A stretch of 64,000 nucleotides of DNA from Nevskia sp035651715 (GTDB lineage: Bacteria; Pseudomonadota; Gammaproteobacteria; Nevskiales; Nevskiaceae). The stretch's first letter is position 1, and every line of letters starts with the position of its first letter. The position numbers and the translations under genes are program-made. The stretch covers positions 40,746 through 104,745 of the forward strand of contig DASRFD010000015.1 of the NCBI GenBank assembly GCA_035651715.1. The letters are read 5' to 3'. Below the pieces are notes generated by a model. It saw only the letters and a list, made by a program, of their open reading frames with translations, did not search any database and was not told where the DNA came from. Below are positions 45,140 through 53,451 of the stretch, in pieces.

Positions 45140-45604
45140 ATGAGCGACGAAGAAGGCCGGGTACGCCCCGCCCACCACCAGGACGACGCGGCCATCCTGA
45201 CCCTGGAGGAGCTGTTCCCCAGCGACCGCATGTCGCTGCGCTCGGTGCGGCACTTCCTGCGCTCGCCCTCGGCCCGCGCCTGGGTCGCCGAGCTGCAAGG
45301 CGCCGTGGTCGGCAACCTGATCCTGCTGACGCGCAAGAACAGCGGCACCGCCCGCATCTACTCGGTGGTGGTGGCGCCGCCGGCGCGCGGCCGCCGCTTC
45401 GCCGAGCGCCTGGTGCGCGCCGCCGAGACCGAGGCGCGGCGCCTCGGACTGCGGCGCATCAAGCTGGAAGTGCGGGTGGACAACGCCGCGGCGCGCGCCC
45501 TCTACGCCAAACTCGGCTACCGCGAGGATAAAAAGCTGCCCGGCTACTACGAGGACGGCGCCGACGGCCTGCGCCTGTGCCACATCCTCGAGCGCGAGGG
45601 CTGA
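45140..45604 (+). CDS. GNAT family N-acetyltransferase
   Basis: A 154-residue acetyltransferase. The acetyl-CoA motif is SVVVAPPARGRRFAERLV, with the adjacent VDNAAARALYAKLGY typical of RimI-like enzymes. The substrate is unknown. The gene stops two bases before the next ATG, so it is closely coupled with the CDF-like transporter gene. A RimK-like ligase is nearby, a combination seen in some peptide-modification loci, but that link is inference. Confidence 0.88.
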   Translation: MSDEEGRVRPAHHQDDAAILTLEELFPSDRMSLRSVRHFLRSPSARAWVAELQGAVVGNLILLTRKNSGTARIYSVVVAPPARGRRFAERLVRAAETEARRLGLRRIKLEVRVDNAAARALYAKLGYREDKKLPGYYEDGADGLRLCHILEREG

Positions 45605-45606
45605 GC

Positions 45607-46182
45607 ATGCCGCTGCGCCGGGTGGTGATCACGGTGGCGCTGCTCAACCTGGCGTACTTCGGCGTGGAGTTCGGCGTCGCCCTGGCGATCGGCTCGGTGT
45701 CGCTGTTCGCCGACAGCGTCGATTTCCTCGAGGACGCCTCGATCAACCTGCTGATCGCCGTCGCGCTGGGCTGGAGCGCGGCGCGGCGCGCCCGTCTGGG
45801 CATGGTGCTCGCCGGCATCCTGCTGGTGCCGGGGCTGGCGACCTTGTGGACGGCCGCGCACAAGCTGTGGCAGCCGCTGCCGCCGGCGGCGCTGGCGCTG
45901 TCGCTGACCGGCGGCGGAGCCCTGCTGGTCAACCTGTGCTGCGCCCTGCTGCTGGCGCGCCACCGCGGCGGCAGCGGCAGCCTGACGCGGGCCGCCTTCC
46001 TGTCGGCGCGCAACGACACCTTGGCCAACCTGGCCATCATCGCCGCCGGCCTGGTCACCGCGCGGCTGCGGTCCGCCTGGCCGGACCTGCTGGTCGGCCT
46101 GGGCATCGCCGTCCTCAACGCCGACGCGGCGCGCGAGGTGTGGAGTGCGGCGCGCGCCGAGCGGCGGGCGGCCGGCGCCTGA
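45607..46182 (+). CDS. cation diffusion facilitator-like transporter, no C-terminal domain
   Basis: A 191-residue inner-membrane protein with about five hydrophobic helices. VSLFADSVDFLEDASINLL and ARNDTLANLAII recall the metal sites of the CDF family (the AD...D pattern). It ends after the last helix and lacks the ~90-residue cytoplasmic domain, so metal regulation must differ from typical members. It is translated 2 bp after the GNAT stop. Confidence 0.8.
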   Translation: MPLRRVVITVALLNLAYFGVEFGVALAIGSVSLFADSVDFLEDASINLLIAVALGWSAARRARLGMVLAGILLVPGLATLWTAAHKLWQPLPPAALALSLTGGGALLVNLCCALLLARHRGGSGSLTRAAFLSARNDTLANLAIIAAGLVTARLRSAWPDLLVGLGIAVLNADAAREVWSAARAERRAAGA

Positions 46183-46300
46183 ATCCGCCAGCCGGACGCT
46201 GACGCCGCCGCGGCGCAGGCGTAAGATGCGCGCGCCTTGAACCCGGCCCGCGGCGGCACCACATTCGCCGCAGCCCAGAGGTTCCCCGGAAGGACCGACC

Positions 46301-47254
46301 GTGACTGCTTTCATCCGCAACCTGCCCGAACACGGCGCGCTGCTCGTCTTCCTGGCCGTGCTGCTGGAGCAGGGCGGGGTGCCGCTGCCTTCCTTCACCG
46401 TGCTGGTCGCCGCCGGCGCGCTGGTGGCAAGCGGCCAAGTCTCGGCCCCGGCGGTGCTGGCCGCGGCGGTGGCGGCGGCCCTGGTCGCCAACCTCGGCTG
46501 GTACCTGGCCGGGGTGCGCTTCGGCCAGAAAGTGCTGCGCATGCTGTGCAAGGTTTCCCTGTCGCCCGACACCTGCGTGCGCATGACCCAGTCGATCTTC
46601 GTGCGCTGGGGCCTGGCCTCCCTGCTGTTCTCCAAGTTCATCCCCGGCATCTCGCTGGTGGCGCCGCCCATCGCCGGCGCGATCCGCATGCCGGCGCTGC
46701 GTTTCCTCGCCGCCTCCTCGTTCGGCACCCTGCTGTGGGCCAGCGTCTACCTCGCCCTCGGCTACGTCTTCCGCGACCAGATCGACCGGGTGTTCGATTA
46801 CGGCCGCGAGCACCTGCAGGTGGTGCTGCACGTCGCCGCCGCGCTGCTGCTGGCTTACGTCGCCTACCGCGCGGTGCAGCGCTGGCTGATCGCGCGCGGC
46901 GGCGGCGTGCCGCGCATCGATGTGGCGGAATTGCGCCGCTTGCTGGAGCAGCAGCCGCAGCCGCTGGTGCTGGACCTGCGCTCCGAGCTGCTGCGCGAAG
47001 ACCAGGCCGGGGTGCCGGGCAGCGTGCCGGTGGAACTGGCCGTGCTCGAGGCCCGCGGCCAGCCCGCCGCCTACGATTTCCCCTACGACCGCGACATCGT
47101 CACCTACTGCGCCTGCCCCAACGACGTCTCGGCGGTGCGCGCCGCGCGCGCCCTGCGCCGGCGCGGCTACGCCCGCGCCGTGGTCCTGCGCGGCGGAGCG
47201 GAGGCGTGGAGCGCCGCGGCCCGGCTGCCGGCCGAGCCGCTGCCTGTAAGATAG
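46301..47254 (+). CDS. DedA family membrane protein with C-terminal rhodanese domain
   Basis: A 317-residue fusion. Residues 1-~195 are a DedA-type membrane domain with E23 and PLP (28-30), plus FIPGISLVAPPIAG; residues ~205-317 are a rhodanese-like domain with LVLDLRSE and Cys270/Cys272 in YCACPND. DedA proteins act in lipid scrambling or membrane homeostasis; the soluble domain may handle sulfur or sense redox. The MerC-like gene starts 4 bp after this one. Confidence 0.9.
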   Translation: MTAFIRNLPEHGALLVFLAVLLEQGGVPLPSFTVLVAAGALVASGQVSAPAVLAAAVAAALVANLGWYLAGVRFGQKVLRMLCKVSLSPDTCVRMTQSIFVRWGLASLLFSKFIPGISLVAPPIAGAIRMPALRFLAASSFGTLLWASVYLALGYVFRDQIDRVFDYGREHLQVVLHVAAALLLAYVAYRAVQRWLIARGGGVPRIDVAELRRLLEQQPQPLVLDLRSELLREDQAGVPGSVPVELAVLEARGQPAAYDFPYDRDIVTYCACPNDVSAVRAARALRRRGYARAVVLRGGAEAWSAAARLPAEPLPVR

Positions 47255-47258
47255 GGGC

Positions 47259-47708
47259 ATGAGCGAGACGGAAGCCGCGATCCGGGAAGAGGTCCGCCAG
47301 ACCTGGCTGGGCCGGCTGGACAGCCTCGGCATCCTGCTGTCCGGCCTGTGCATCGTGCACTGCCTGGCGCTGCCGCTGCTGCTGGCGCTGCTGCCGTTCC
47401 TCGGCGGCAGCCTCCTCGGCGGCCACAGCTTCCACGAATACCTGCTGCTGGCGGTGCTGCCGGTGAGCCTGGTGGCGCTGGGCATGGGCTGGCGCCGCCA
47501 CGGCGACGCCCGGGTGCTGTGGCTGGGCGGCGCCGGCCTGGGCCTGCTGGCCTTCGCCACCTACGGCTACCGCCTGATCGGCCTGTCGGAGGACTGGGAG
47601 CGCGCCATCTCCATCGTCGGCGGCCTGATCCACGCCGCCGGCCACGTCCTCAACTTCCGCCGCACCCGGGCCCTGCACGACCACGGCGCGCCCGGGCACG
47701 TGCACTGA
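47259..47708 (+). CDS. MerC domain-containing membrane protein
   Basis: A 149-residue inner-membrane protein with four hydrophobic segments. Cys31, His34 and Cys35 (CIVHC) in the first helix form the MerC metal motif, next to Asp21. The C-terminal tail is His-rich (HDHGAPGHVH). It may import or bind a soft metal. It sits directly behind the DedA-rhodanese gene, hinting at a thiol/metal link. No other mer genes are seen. Confidence 0.87.
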   Translation: MSETEAAIREEVRQTWLGRLDSLGILLSGLCIVHCLALPLLLALLPFLGGSLLGGHSFHEYLLLAVLPVSLVALGMGWRRHGDARVLWLGGAGLGLLAFATYGYRLIGLSEDWERAISIVGGLIHAAGHVLNFRRTRALHDHGAPGHVH

Positions 47709-47786
47709 AAGACCGGACCGGCGGTCCGGGAACCGGGAGAACGGCCGCAAGCGGCCGCGGCTTTCGCGAATCCGGAACCCGGCCTG

Positions 47787-48041
47787 TCACTGGTCCGGCA
47801 GCGTGATGTTCAGCTCCAGCACCTCGAGCCCGCCTTCGCGCTGCACCGAGAACTGCACCGCCTCGTCCGAGACCTGCACGTACTTGCGCACCACGCCGAG
47901 CAGCTCTTCGCGCAGCTTGGGCAGGTAGGTCGGGCCGTTGGCCTGGCCCGAGCGCTGGTAAGCCACGGCCAGCATCAGCCGGTCCTTGGCGATCTTGGCG
48001 CTGTTCGGCTTGTCGCCGCGGAAGAACTTGAGCCAGTCCAT
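47787..48041 (-). CDS. minE: cell division topological specificity factor MinE
   Basis: 84 residues. The N-terminus MDWLKFFRGDKPNSAKIAKDR is a typical membrane-targeting/anti-MinCD region, with a dimerising C-terminal part (VRKYVQVSDEAVQF). It stimulates MinD ATPase to give pole-to-pole oscillation. The start codon shares an A with the minD stop (TAATG), giving tight translational coupling. Confidence 0.95.
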   Translation of the reverse strand: MDWLKFFRGDKPNSAKIAKDRLMLAVAYQRSGQANGPTYLPKLREELLGVVRKYVQVSDEAVQFSVQREGGLEVLELNITLPDQ

Positions 48042-48853
48042 TACTGCGCTCCGAACAGCTTGCTGAAGATGCTTTTCTTCTGCTCGGTGATGAAGCGGTG
48101 CGGCTTGTCCTCGCCGAGGAAGCGCGCCACCAGGTCCTGGTAGGCCGAGCCGGCGTCGCTGCCTTCCTCGCGGATCACCGGCACGCCGCTGTTGGAGCTG
48201 GTCAGCACGCTGGGCGATTCCGGCACCACGCCGAGCAGCGGGATCGCCAGGATCTCCTTGACGTCGTCGACCGAGAGCATCTCGCCCTTGGCGACGCGGG
48301 CGGGGTTGTAGCGCGTCAGCACCAGGTGCTCCTTGACCTTGCCCTCGCCCTTTTCGGCGCGGCGCGACTTGCTGGAGAGGATGCCCAGCACGCGGTCGGA
48401 GTCGCGCACCGAGGACACTTCCGGGTTGGTCACCACCAGGGCCTCGTCGGCGAAGTACATCGCCATGAACGCGCCCTTCTCGATGCCGGCCGGCGAGTCG
48501 CAGATGATGTACTCGAAGTCCTGCGCCAGCTCGTTGAGCACCCGCTCCACGCCCTCCTGGTTGAGCGCGTCCTTGTCGCGGGTCTGGCTGGCGGCCAGGA
48601 TCGACAGCTTGTCGAGGTGCTTGTCCCTGATCAGGGCCTGCTTCAGCGAGGCCTCGCCGTTGATGACGTTGACGAAGTCGAACACCACCCGGCGCTCCAC
48701 TCCCATGATCAGGTCGAGGTTGCGCAGGCCGACGTCGAAGTCGATGACGGCGGTGCGGTGGCCCTGCATGGCCAGGCCGGTGGCGAACGAGGCGCTGGTG
48801 GTGGTCTTGCCCACTCCGCCCTTGCCCGAGGTGACAACGATGATTTTTGCCAA
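48041..48853 (-). CDS. minD: septum site-determining ATPase MinD
   Basis: 270 residues with the deviant Walker A GKGGVGKTT (10-18, Lys11 and Lys16), DFDVGLRNLD and DSPAGIEKGA; the C-terminal amphipathic helix is FSKLFGAQ. It binds membrane as ATP dimer and recruits MinC/MinE. It is followed immediately by minE and preceded by minC, from which it is separated by a 147-bp spacer containing a MITE-like repeat. Confidence 0.96.
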   Translation of the reverse strand: MAKIIVVTSGKGGVGKTTTSASFATGLAMQGHRTAVIDFDVGLRNLDLIMGVERRVVFDFVNVINGEASLKQALIRDKHLDKLSILAASQTRDKDALNQEGVERVLNELAQDFEYIICDSPAGIEKGAFMAMYFADEALVVTNPEVSSVRDSDRVLGILSSKSRRAEKGEGKVKEHLVLTRYNPARVAKGEMLSVDDVKEILAIPLLGVVPESPSVLTSSNSGVPVIREEGSDAGSAYQDLVARFLGEDKPHRFITEQKKSIFSKLFGAQ

Positions 48854-48924
48854 GATGGTCTTCCTTAAGATGCGCGCCGCCGGTGATCGACCGCGACGCG
48901 GTTGCCGCTAAAAACAATCACCTT

Positions 48925-48996
48925 GTCATCCTGAGCGTAGCGAAGGGCCTCCCACCGCAATGGGGAGGCCAGATGCTTCGTCTCACTCAGCATGAC
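48925..48996. repeat. MITE-like inverted repeat in the minC-minD spacer
   Basis: GTCATCCTGAGCGTAGCGAAG (48925-48945) and CTTCGTCTCACTCAGCATGAC (48976-48996) are diverged terminal inverted repeats. Between them GGCCTCCC (48946-48953) pairs with GGGAGGCC (48963-48970). The GTCATCCTGAGCG...GAAG spelling is a widely dispersed bacterial repeat. It lies within an otherwise compact operon. Confidence 0.8.
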
Positions 48997-49000
48997 CACA

Positions 49001-49699
49001 CTAAACCTTGTGCGGCTCGATCTTCAGCCGCCCCTGTTCGAGATAGGCCGTCGCGGCCACGCCGCGCGGACCCTCCTTGATCTGGTCCGCCACGGCGTAG
49101 ATGCCGGCGATCGCCACCAGCTCGGCCTCCATCTTGCGGCAGAAGATGCGCGCGCTCTCGTCGCCGCGGGCGCCGGCGATGGCGCGGCCGGCGAGCTTGC
49201 CGTAGACGTGGACGCAGCCGTCGGCGATGACCTCGGCGCCCGGGCTGACGGTGCTGAGCACCACCAGGTCGCCGTGCTCGGCGTAGATCTGCTGGCCGGA
49301 TCGGACCGGCTCGGCGACGATGCGGGCCGAGCGGCGCGGCGGCGCCGCCGGAGCGGCCTGCGGCGGGGCGGCCTTCACCGGCTCCGGCGCTGCCGTGGCC
49401 TTGCCGGAATCCCTGGAAACCACCGCCAGGCCGAGGCCGCGGGCGGCGGTGACGAGGGGGCCGTCGGACACGGCCAGCGGCTGCATGCCGACGCCGCGCA
49501 TGGCTTCGAGCAGGGCCGGCAGGTCGGTGTCGAACTCGCTGTCGATCACTACCGCCATGCCCTTCACCGCCTGCGGCATCTGCCTGGCGAACTGCTCGAG
49601 GTGGCTGCGGATGGCGGCAGCGTCGGGGTCGAGCACCCGCACGCGCGTGATCGAAAGCATGCGGCCCTTGATTTCCAGGGCGGTGCGGGAGCGGGTCAT
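49001..49699 (-). CDS. minC: septum site-determining protein MinC
   Basis: Inhibitor of FtsZ assembly, positioned by MinD. From the ATG giving MTRSRTALEIKG the protein has 232 residues. The N-terminal FtsZ-interaction domain is joined by a Pro/Ala linker (about residues 100-125) to a C-terminal beta-helix domain (DLVVLSTVSPGAEVIADGCVHVYGKLAGRA). A TTG-started frame 37 codons longer is less likely. Confidence 0.93.
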   Translation of the reverse strand: MTRSRTALEIKGRMLSITRVRVLDPDAAAIRSHLEQFARQMPQAVKGMAVVIDSEFDTDLPALLEAMRGVGMQPLAVSDGPLVTAARGLGLAVVSRDSGKATAAPEPVKAAPPQAAPAAPPRRSARIVAEPVRSGQQIYAEHGDLVVLSTVSPGAEVIADGCVHVYGKLAGRAIAGARGDESARIFCRKMEAELVAIAGIYAVADQIKEGPRGVAATAYLEQGRLKIEPHKV

Positions 49700-49872
49700 C
49701 AGTTCGTCGGGTCTTGGCTCGTGGCGGTCCTGCGCGGCCCGGGGCCTGGGCGTGGCTTGGGTTTTGCTTGGCGTTCCTGCTAGGTTAGAGAGCAAATCCC
49801 GCAAATTCAATGCGCAGCGGCGGTTTGCTTCGGCTGGACCCGCATAAACATCAAGGAAAGCAGACCCATCCC

Positions 49873-51360
49873 ATGGCTTTCGAGTGGAGCCAATACCGCT
49901 GTCAGGACGCCTACGACGAGCTGTTTGCGCAACCCGGCGAACCGCGTCCGGCGGCGCAGCGCCTGCTCAGCTACCTGCAAAGCATTTCGCCGAAGGATCT
50001 GGCCGACCGGCGCCTGGCGGCCGACCTGGCGATCAAGGTGATGGGCATCTCCTTCACCGTCTATTCCGAGGGCAAGACGCTGGACCGGGCCTGGCCGTTC
50101 GACATGATCCCGCGGGTCATCGCGCGCAAGGAATGGGAGCGCACCGAGCGCGGCCTGAAGCAGCGCGTCAACGCGCTCAACCAGTTCATCCAGGACATCT
50201 ACGGCGACCAGCAGATCGTCAAGGACAAGGTCGTCCCGGCCGAGGTGCTGGTCGACTCGGTGAATTTCCGCCCGCAATGCGTCGGCGTGCGGCCCAAGTA
50301 CGGCGTCTGGGCCCATATCTGCGGCAGCGACCTGGTGCGCGACCGCGACGGCACCCTGTACGTGCTGGAGGACAACCTGCGGGTGCCCTCGGGCGTGTCC
50401 TACATGCTCGAGAACCGCATGGTGATCAAGCGCGTCTGGCCGGAACTGTTCGAGACCAGCAACATCCTGCCGGTGGACGACTATCCGGCGCAGCTCTACG
50501 ACACCCTGGCGGCGTTGAGCCCCCGCTCCGGCGACCAGCCCAACATGGTCCTGCTGACCCCCGGCATCTACAACTCGGCCTATTTCGAGCACGCCTACCT
50601 GGCGCAGCAGATGGGCATCGAGCTGGTCGAAGGCAGCGACCTGTTCGTCGGCGAGGACGACTGCGTCTACACCCGCACCATCTACGGCCCCAAGCGGGTC
50701 GACGTCATCTACCGCCGCATCGACGACCTGTTCATCGATCCGGAAGCCTTCCGCGCCGACTCGGTGCTGGGGGTCAAGGGCCTGATGCGCGCCTGGATCC
50801 GGGGCAAGGTCGGCCTGGCCAACGCCCCCGGCGCCGGCGTCGCCGACGACAAGGTGATCTACGCCTACGTGCCGGCGATGATCAAGTATTACCTCGACGA
50901 GGATCCCATCCTGCCCAACGTGCCCAGTTACCTGTGCATGGACGAGAAGCAGCGCAGGCACGTGCTGGCCAACCTCGACAAGCTGGTGGTCAAGCCGGCC
51001 AACGAGTCCGGCGGCTACGGCATGCTGATCGGCCCGCGCGCCGGCAAGGAGGAGCGCGAGAAGTTCCGCGAGCTGATCGAGAGGAACCCGCGCAACTACA
51101 TGGCGCAGCCGACCCTGAGCCTGTCCACCGCGCCGACCATCACCGACGAGGGCGTGGAGCCGCGCCATCTCGACCTGCGGCCGTTCATCCTGTCGCGCGG
51201 CGAAAGCACCTACGTCACCACCGGCGGCCTGACCCGGGTCGCCCTGGTGAAGGGCTCGCTGGTGGTCAACAGCTCCCAGGGCGGCGGCAGCAAGGACACC
51301 TGGATCGTCGACCTGGACGAAGAGCCGGGGCAGGCGCAGACGCAGGGGGGCGACAAGTGA
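49873..51360 (+). CDS. circularly permuted ATP-grasp protein
   Basis: A 495-residue ligase-like protein of the circularly permuted ATP-grasp type. Conserved blocks include LEDNLRVPSGVSYMLENR, NSAYFEHAYLA, the LVVKPANESGGYGMLIGP nucleotide segment and RGESTYVTTGGLTRVAL. Such proteins are typically coded with alpha-E and transglutaminase-like proteins and the Anbu proteasome homologue, in a proposed peptide synthesis or tagging system. It is divergent from minC. I chose the ATG giving MAFEWSQY. Confidence 0.9.
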   Translation: MAFEWSQYRCQDAYDELFAQPGEPRPAAQRLLSYLQSISPKDLADRRLAADLAIKVMGISFTVYSEGKTLDRAWPFDMIPRVIARKEWERTERGLKQRVNALNQFIQDIYGDQQIVKDKVVPAEVLVDSVNFRPQCVGVRPKYGVWAHICGSDLVRDRDGTLYVLEDNLRVPSGVSYMLENRMVIKRVWPELFETSNILPVDDYPAQLYDTLAALSPRSGDQPNMVLLTPGIYNSAYFEHAYLAQQMGIELVEGSDLFVGEDDCVYTRTIYGPKRVDVIYRRIDDLFIDPEAFRADSVLGVKGLMRAWIRGKVGLANAPGAGVADDKVIYAYVPAMIKYYLDEDPILPNVPSYLCMDEKQRRHVLANLDKLVVKPANESGGYGMLIGPRAGKEEREKFRELIERNPRNYMAQPTLSLSTAPTITDEGVEPRHLDLRPFILSRGESTYVTTGGLTRVALVKGSLVVNSSQGGGSKDTWIVDLDEEPGQAQTQGGDK

Positions 51361-51404
51361 GAAAGGAGCTGTCAGTGGCCGCTCGTCCGCTGTCCGCGGG
51401 GCAA

Positions 51405-51460
51405 CAGCGCTGTTGCGCCTTTGCCGGGAACCGGGAACCGGCGACCGGCAGTTGCACCTC
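51405..51460. repeat. heptamer repeat between ATP-grasp and alpha-E genes
   Basis: On the minus strand the units CCGGTCG, CCGGTTC, CCGGTTC, CCGGC lie in a 7-bp register, followed by AAAGGCG and a GCAACAGCGCTGTTGC palindrome. It is the same family as at 15.4, 26.7 and 57.9 kb, sitting within what should be an operon. Confidence 0.62.
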
Positions 51461-51475
51461 CCGAGGGGGTGCCTG

Positions 51476-52414
51476 ATGCTGTCGCGCGTCGCCGACAACC
51501 TCTACTGGATCGGACGCTACCTGCAGCGCGCGGAGAACACCGCGCGCCTGATCAACGTCAACGCCAACCTGATGATGGACCTGCCGCGGCGGATGACCCT
51601 GGGCTGGGGCCCGCTGATCGAGATCGTCGGCGCCGACGCCACCTTCCGCAGCCACTACGAGGAGGCCACCGAGGAAAACGTGGCGCGCTTCCTCGTCGCC
51701 GACCCGCGCAATCCCGGCTCGATCCAGTCCTCCCTCTACCATGCCCGCGAGATCCTGCGCACGGTGCGCGACACCATGCCCAGCGACACCTGGGAGCGGC
51801 TCAACGACATGTACTACTACGTGCAGGAGCGCGGCGCCCTGAGCCTGTCGCGGGTGCCGCGCCAGGCCCTGCTCGGCGAGATCATCAACGGCACGCTGCT
51901 GATCTTCAGCGTGCTGGCCAGCAGCATGGCGCGCGACGTCGGCTTCCAGTTCCTGCGCATCGGCACCAACCTCGAGCAGGCCGACATGACCACGCGCATC
52001 CTCGACGTGCGGTCCACCCGCCTCGGCCGCGAGCCGTCCGGGCCGGACCTGACGCCGTTCGAGAACATCGTCTGGATGAGCGTGCTGCGCTCGCTCACCG
52101 CCTACCAGATGTACCGCCGCACCATGAAGACCCGGGTCAACGGCCCGGGCGTGCTGCGCTACCTGCTGCAGAACCGCGAATTCCCGCGCAGCGTCATGTT
52201 TTGCCTGTCACGCATCGCCTCGACCCTGCCGGCGCTGCCGCAGAACCGCAAGATCGAGCGCGCCATCGAGCGCACCCGCGCGCTGGCCCGCGACGCCAAC
52301 ATCGACGCCTTGCTCAAGTCGGACGTGGGGGTGCCGCGGCTGATGGACGAAATCCAGATCGGGCTGGGCGAGCTGCACGAGGCGCTGGACGCGGCCTACT
52401 TCAAGATGGCCTGA
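51476..52414 (+). CDS. alpha-E domain-containing protein
   Basis: A 312-residue largely alpha-helical protein: MLSRVADNLYWIGRYLQRAENTARL at the start is the alpha-E signature, followed by long helices and LGELHEALDAAYFKMA at the end. Its job is unknown; it accompanies permuted ATP-grasp proteins in many genomes. GAGGGGG precedes the ATG. It ends 64 bp from the convergent Anbu gene. Confidence 0.9.
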   Translation: MLSRVADNLYWIGRYLQRAENTARLINVNANLMMDLPRRMTLGWGPLIEIVGADATFRSHYEEATEENVARFLVADPRNPGSIQSSLYHAREILRTVRDTMPSDTWERLNDMYYYVQERGALSLSRVPRQALLGEIINGTLLIFSVLASSMARDVGFQFLRIGTNLEQADMTTRILDVRSTRLGREPSGPDLTPFENIVWMSVLRSLTAYQMYRRTMKTRVNGPGVLRYLLQNREFPRSVMFCLSRIASTLPALPQNRKIERAIERTRALARDANIDALLKSDVGVPRLMDEIQIGLGELHEALDAAYFKMA

Positions 52415-52478
52415 AGCTGCACCGCTCCGGCCTGGCGGCACCCGCCGCCGCGGGGGCGCGGCAAGGCAGCGGGCCGCT

Positions 52479-53309
52479 TCAGGAATTCGCCGGAATGTTG
52501 CGCGGCTGCATCTGCGCCGCGGCGTTCTGCCCGCTCTGCGCCTGCTGCATCTGCGCCTGCAAGGGCAGCTGCGGCTGCTGCTCCCATTCGAACCGCGGCA
52601 GGCTGCGCACGGCGTTCTCCAGCTGCCGCGCCCAGGTTTCCTTGAGCTGCGAGTAGTACGGCGTGTCCAGGTCCAGCCGCAGCGAATGGGTGATCTTCAG
52701 CGCGTCGCGCGGCAGCAACGACAGGTCCACCGGCGGGCCGACCGAGATGTTGGAGCGCATGGTCGAGTCGAGCGAGACCAGGGCGCAGCGGGCGGCGTCC
52801 TCCAGCTGCACGTGCGGGCGCACGAAGCGGTCGAGGATCGGCTTGCCGTACTTGATCTCGCCGATCTGCAGGAACGGCGTCTCCGGGCTGGCGGCGATGC
52901 AGTTGCCGAGCGGGTAGATCAGGTAGATCGCCGGCTCCTCGCCCTGGATCTGGCCGCCCAGGATCAGGGTGGTCTCGACGTTCACGGCGCTGTACTGCTG
53001 CTGGCTGGTGACCTGCTTCTGCGCCCGCACCGACAGCTGGCCGAGGTAGTCGGCGGCGTCGAACATGTGGCGGACGTTGCGCAGGCTGACCGCGGCGTTG
53101 GGATCGCCGATGTCGCGCTGGGCCTGGGCCAGCACGTACTGCGTCGTCGCCAGGTTGCCGGCCGACAGCACCACGAAGACGCGCTCCCCCGGGAATTCGA
53201 AGGTGTGCATCTTGTTATAGGTGCGCACGTCGTCGACGCCGGCGGCGGTGCGTGTGTCGGCGGCGAAGACCAGGCCTTCGTTGACTTTGATGGCGACGCA
53301 GTAGGTCAT
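52479..53309 (-). CDS. Anbu (bacterial proteasome homologue) peptidase
   Basis: A 276-residue Ntn-hydrolase resembling a proteasome beta subunit. After Met removal the first residue is Thr (MTYCVAI), with Asp17 in FAADTRT and Lys32 near TYNKMH fitting the proteasome catalytic pattern. The body includes RPHVQLEDAARCALVSLDSTMRSN. A Gln/Ala-rich tail of about 40 residues looks disordered. It is convergent with the alpha-E gene; a transglutaminase, usually part of this set, is absent here. Confidence 0.9.
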   Translation of the reverse strand: MTYCVAIKVNEGLVFAADTRTAAGVDDVRTYNKMHTFEFPGERVFVVLSAGNLATTQYVLAQAQRDIGDPNAAVSLRNVRHMFDAADYLGQLSVRAQKQVTSQQQYSAVNVETTLILGGQIQGEEPAIYLIYPLGNCIAASPETPFLQIGEIKYGKPILDRFVRPHVQLEDAARCALVSLDSTMRSNISVGPPVDLSLLPRDALKITHSLRLDLDTPYYSQLKETWARQLENAVRSLPRFEWEQQPQLPLQAQMQQAQSGQNAAAQMQPRNIPANS

Positions 53310-53451
53310 CGGGGAAGGTTCAGCGGGATCGCTTGAAGCAGCAACAGGACCTGATTGTAGCCGAGCGGGTCTGTCGCTCGCATGGCTTGTGCCAAGCTGC
53401 CGCGATCGGCAGACTGCCGGCAGCGCCCACCGCGCCCGAGGGAGCTCCGCC

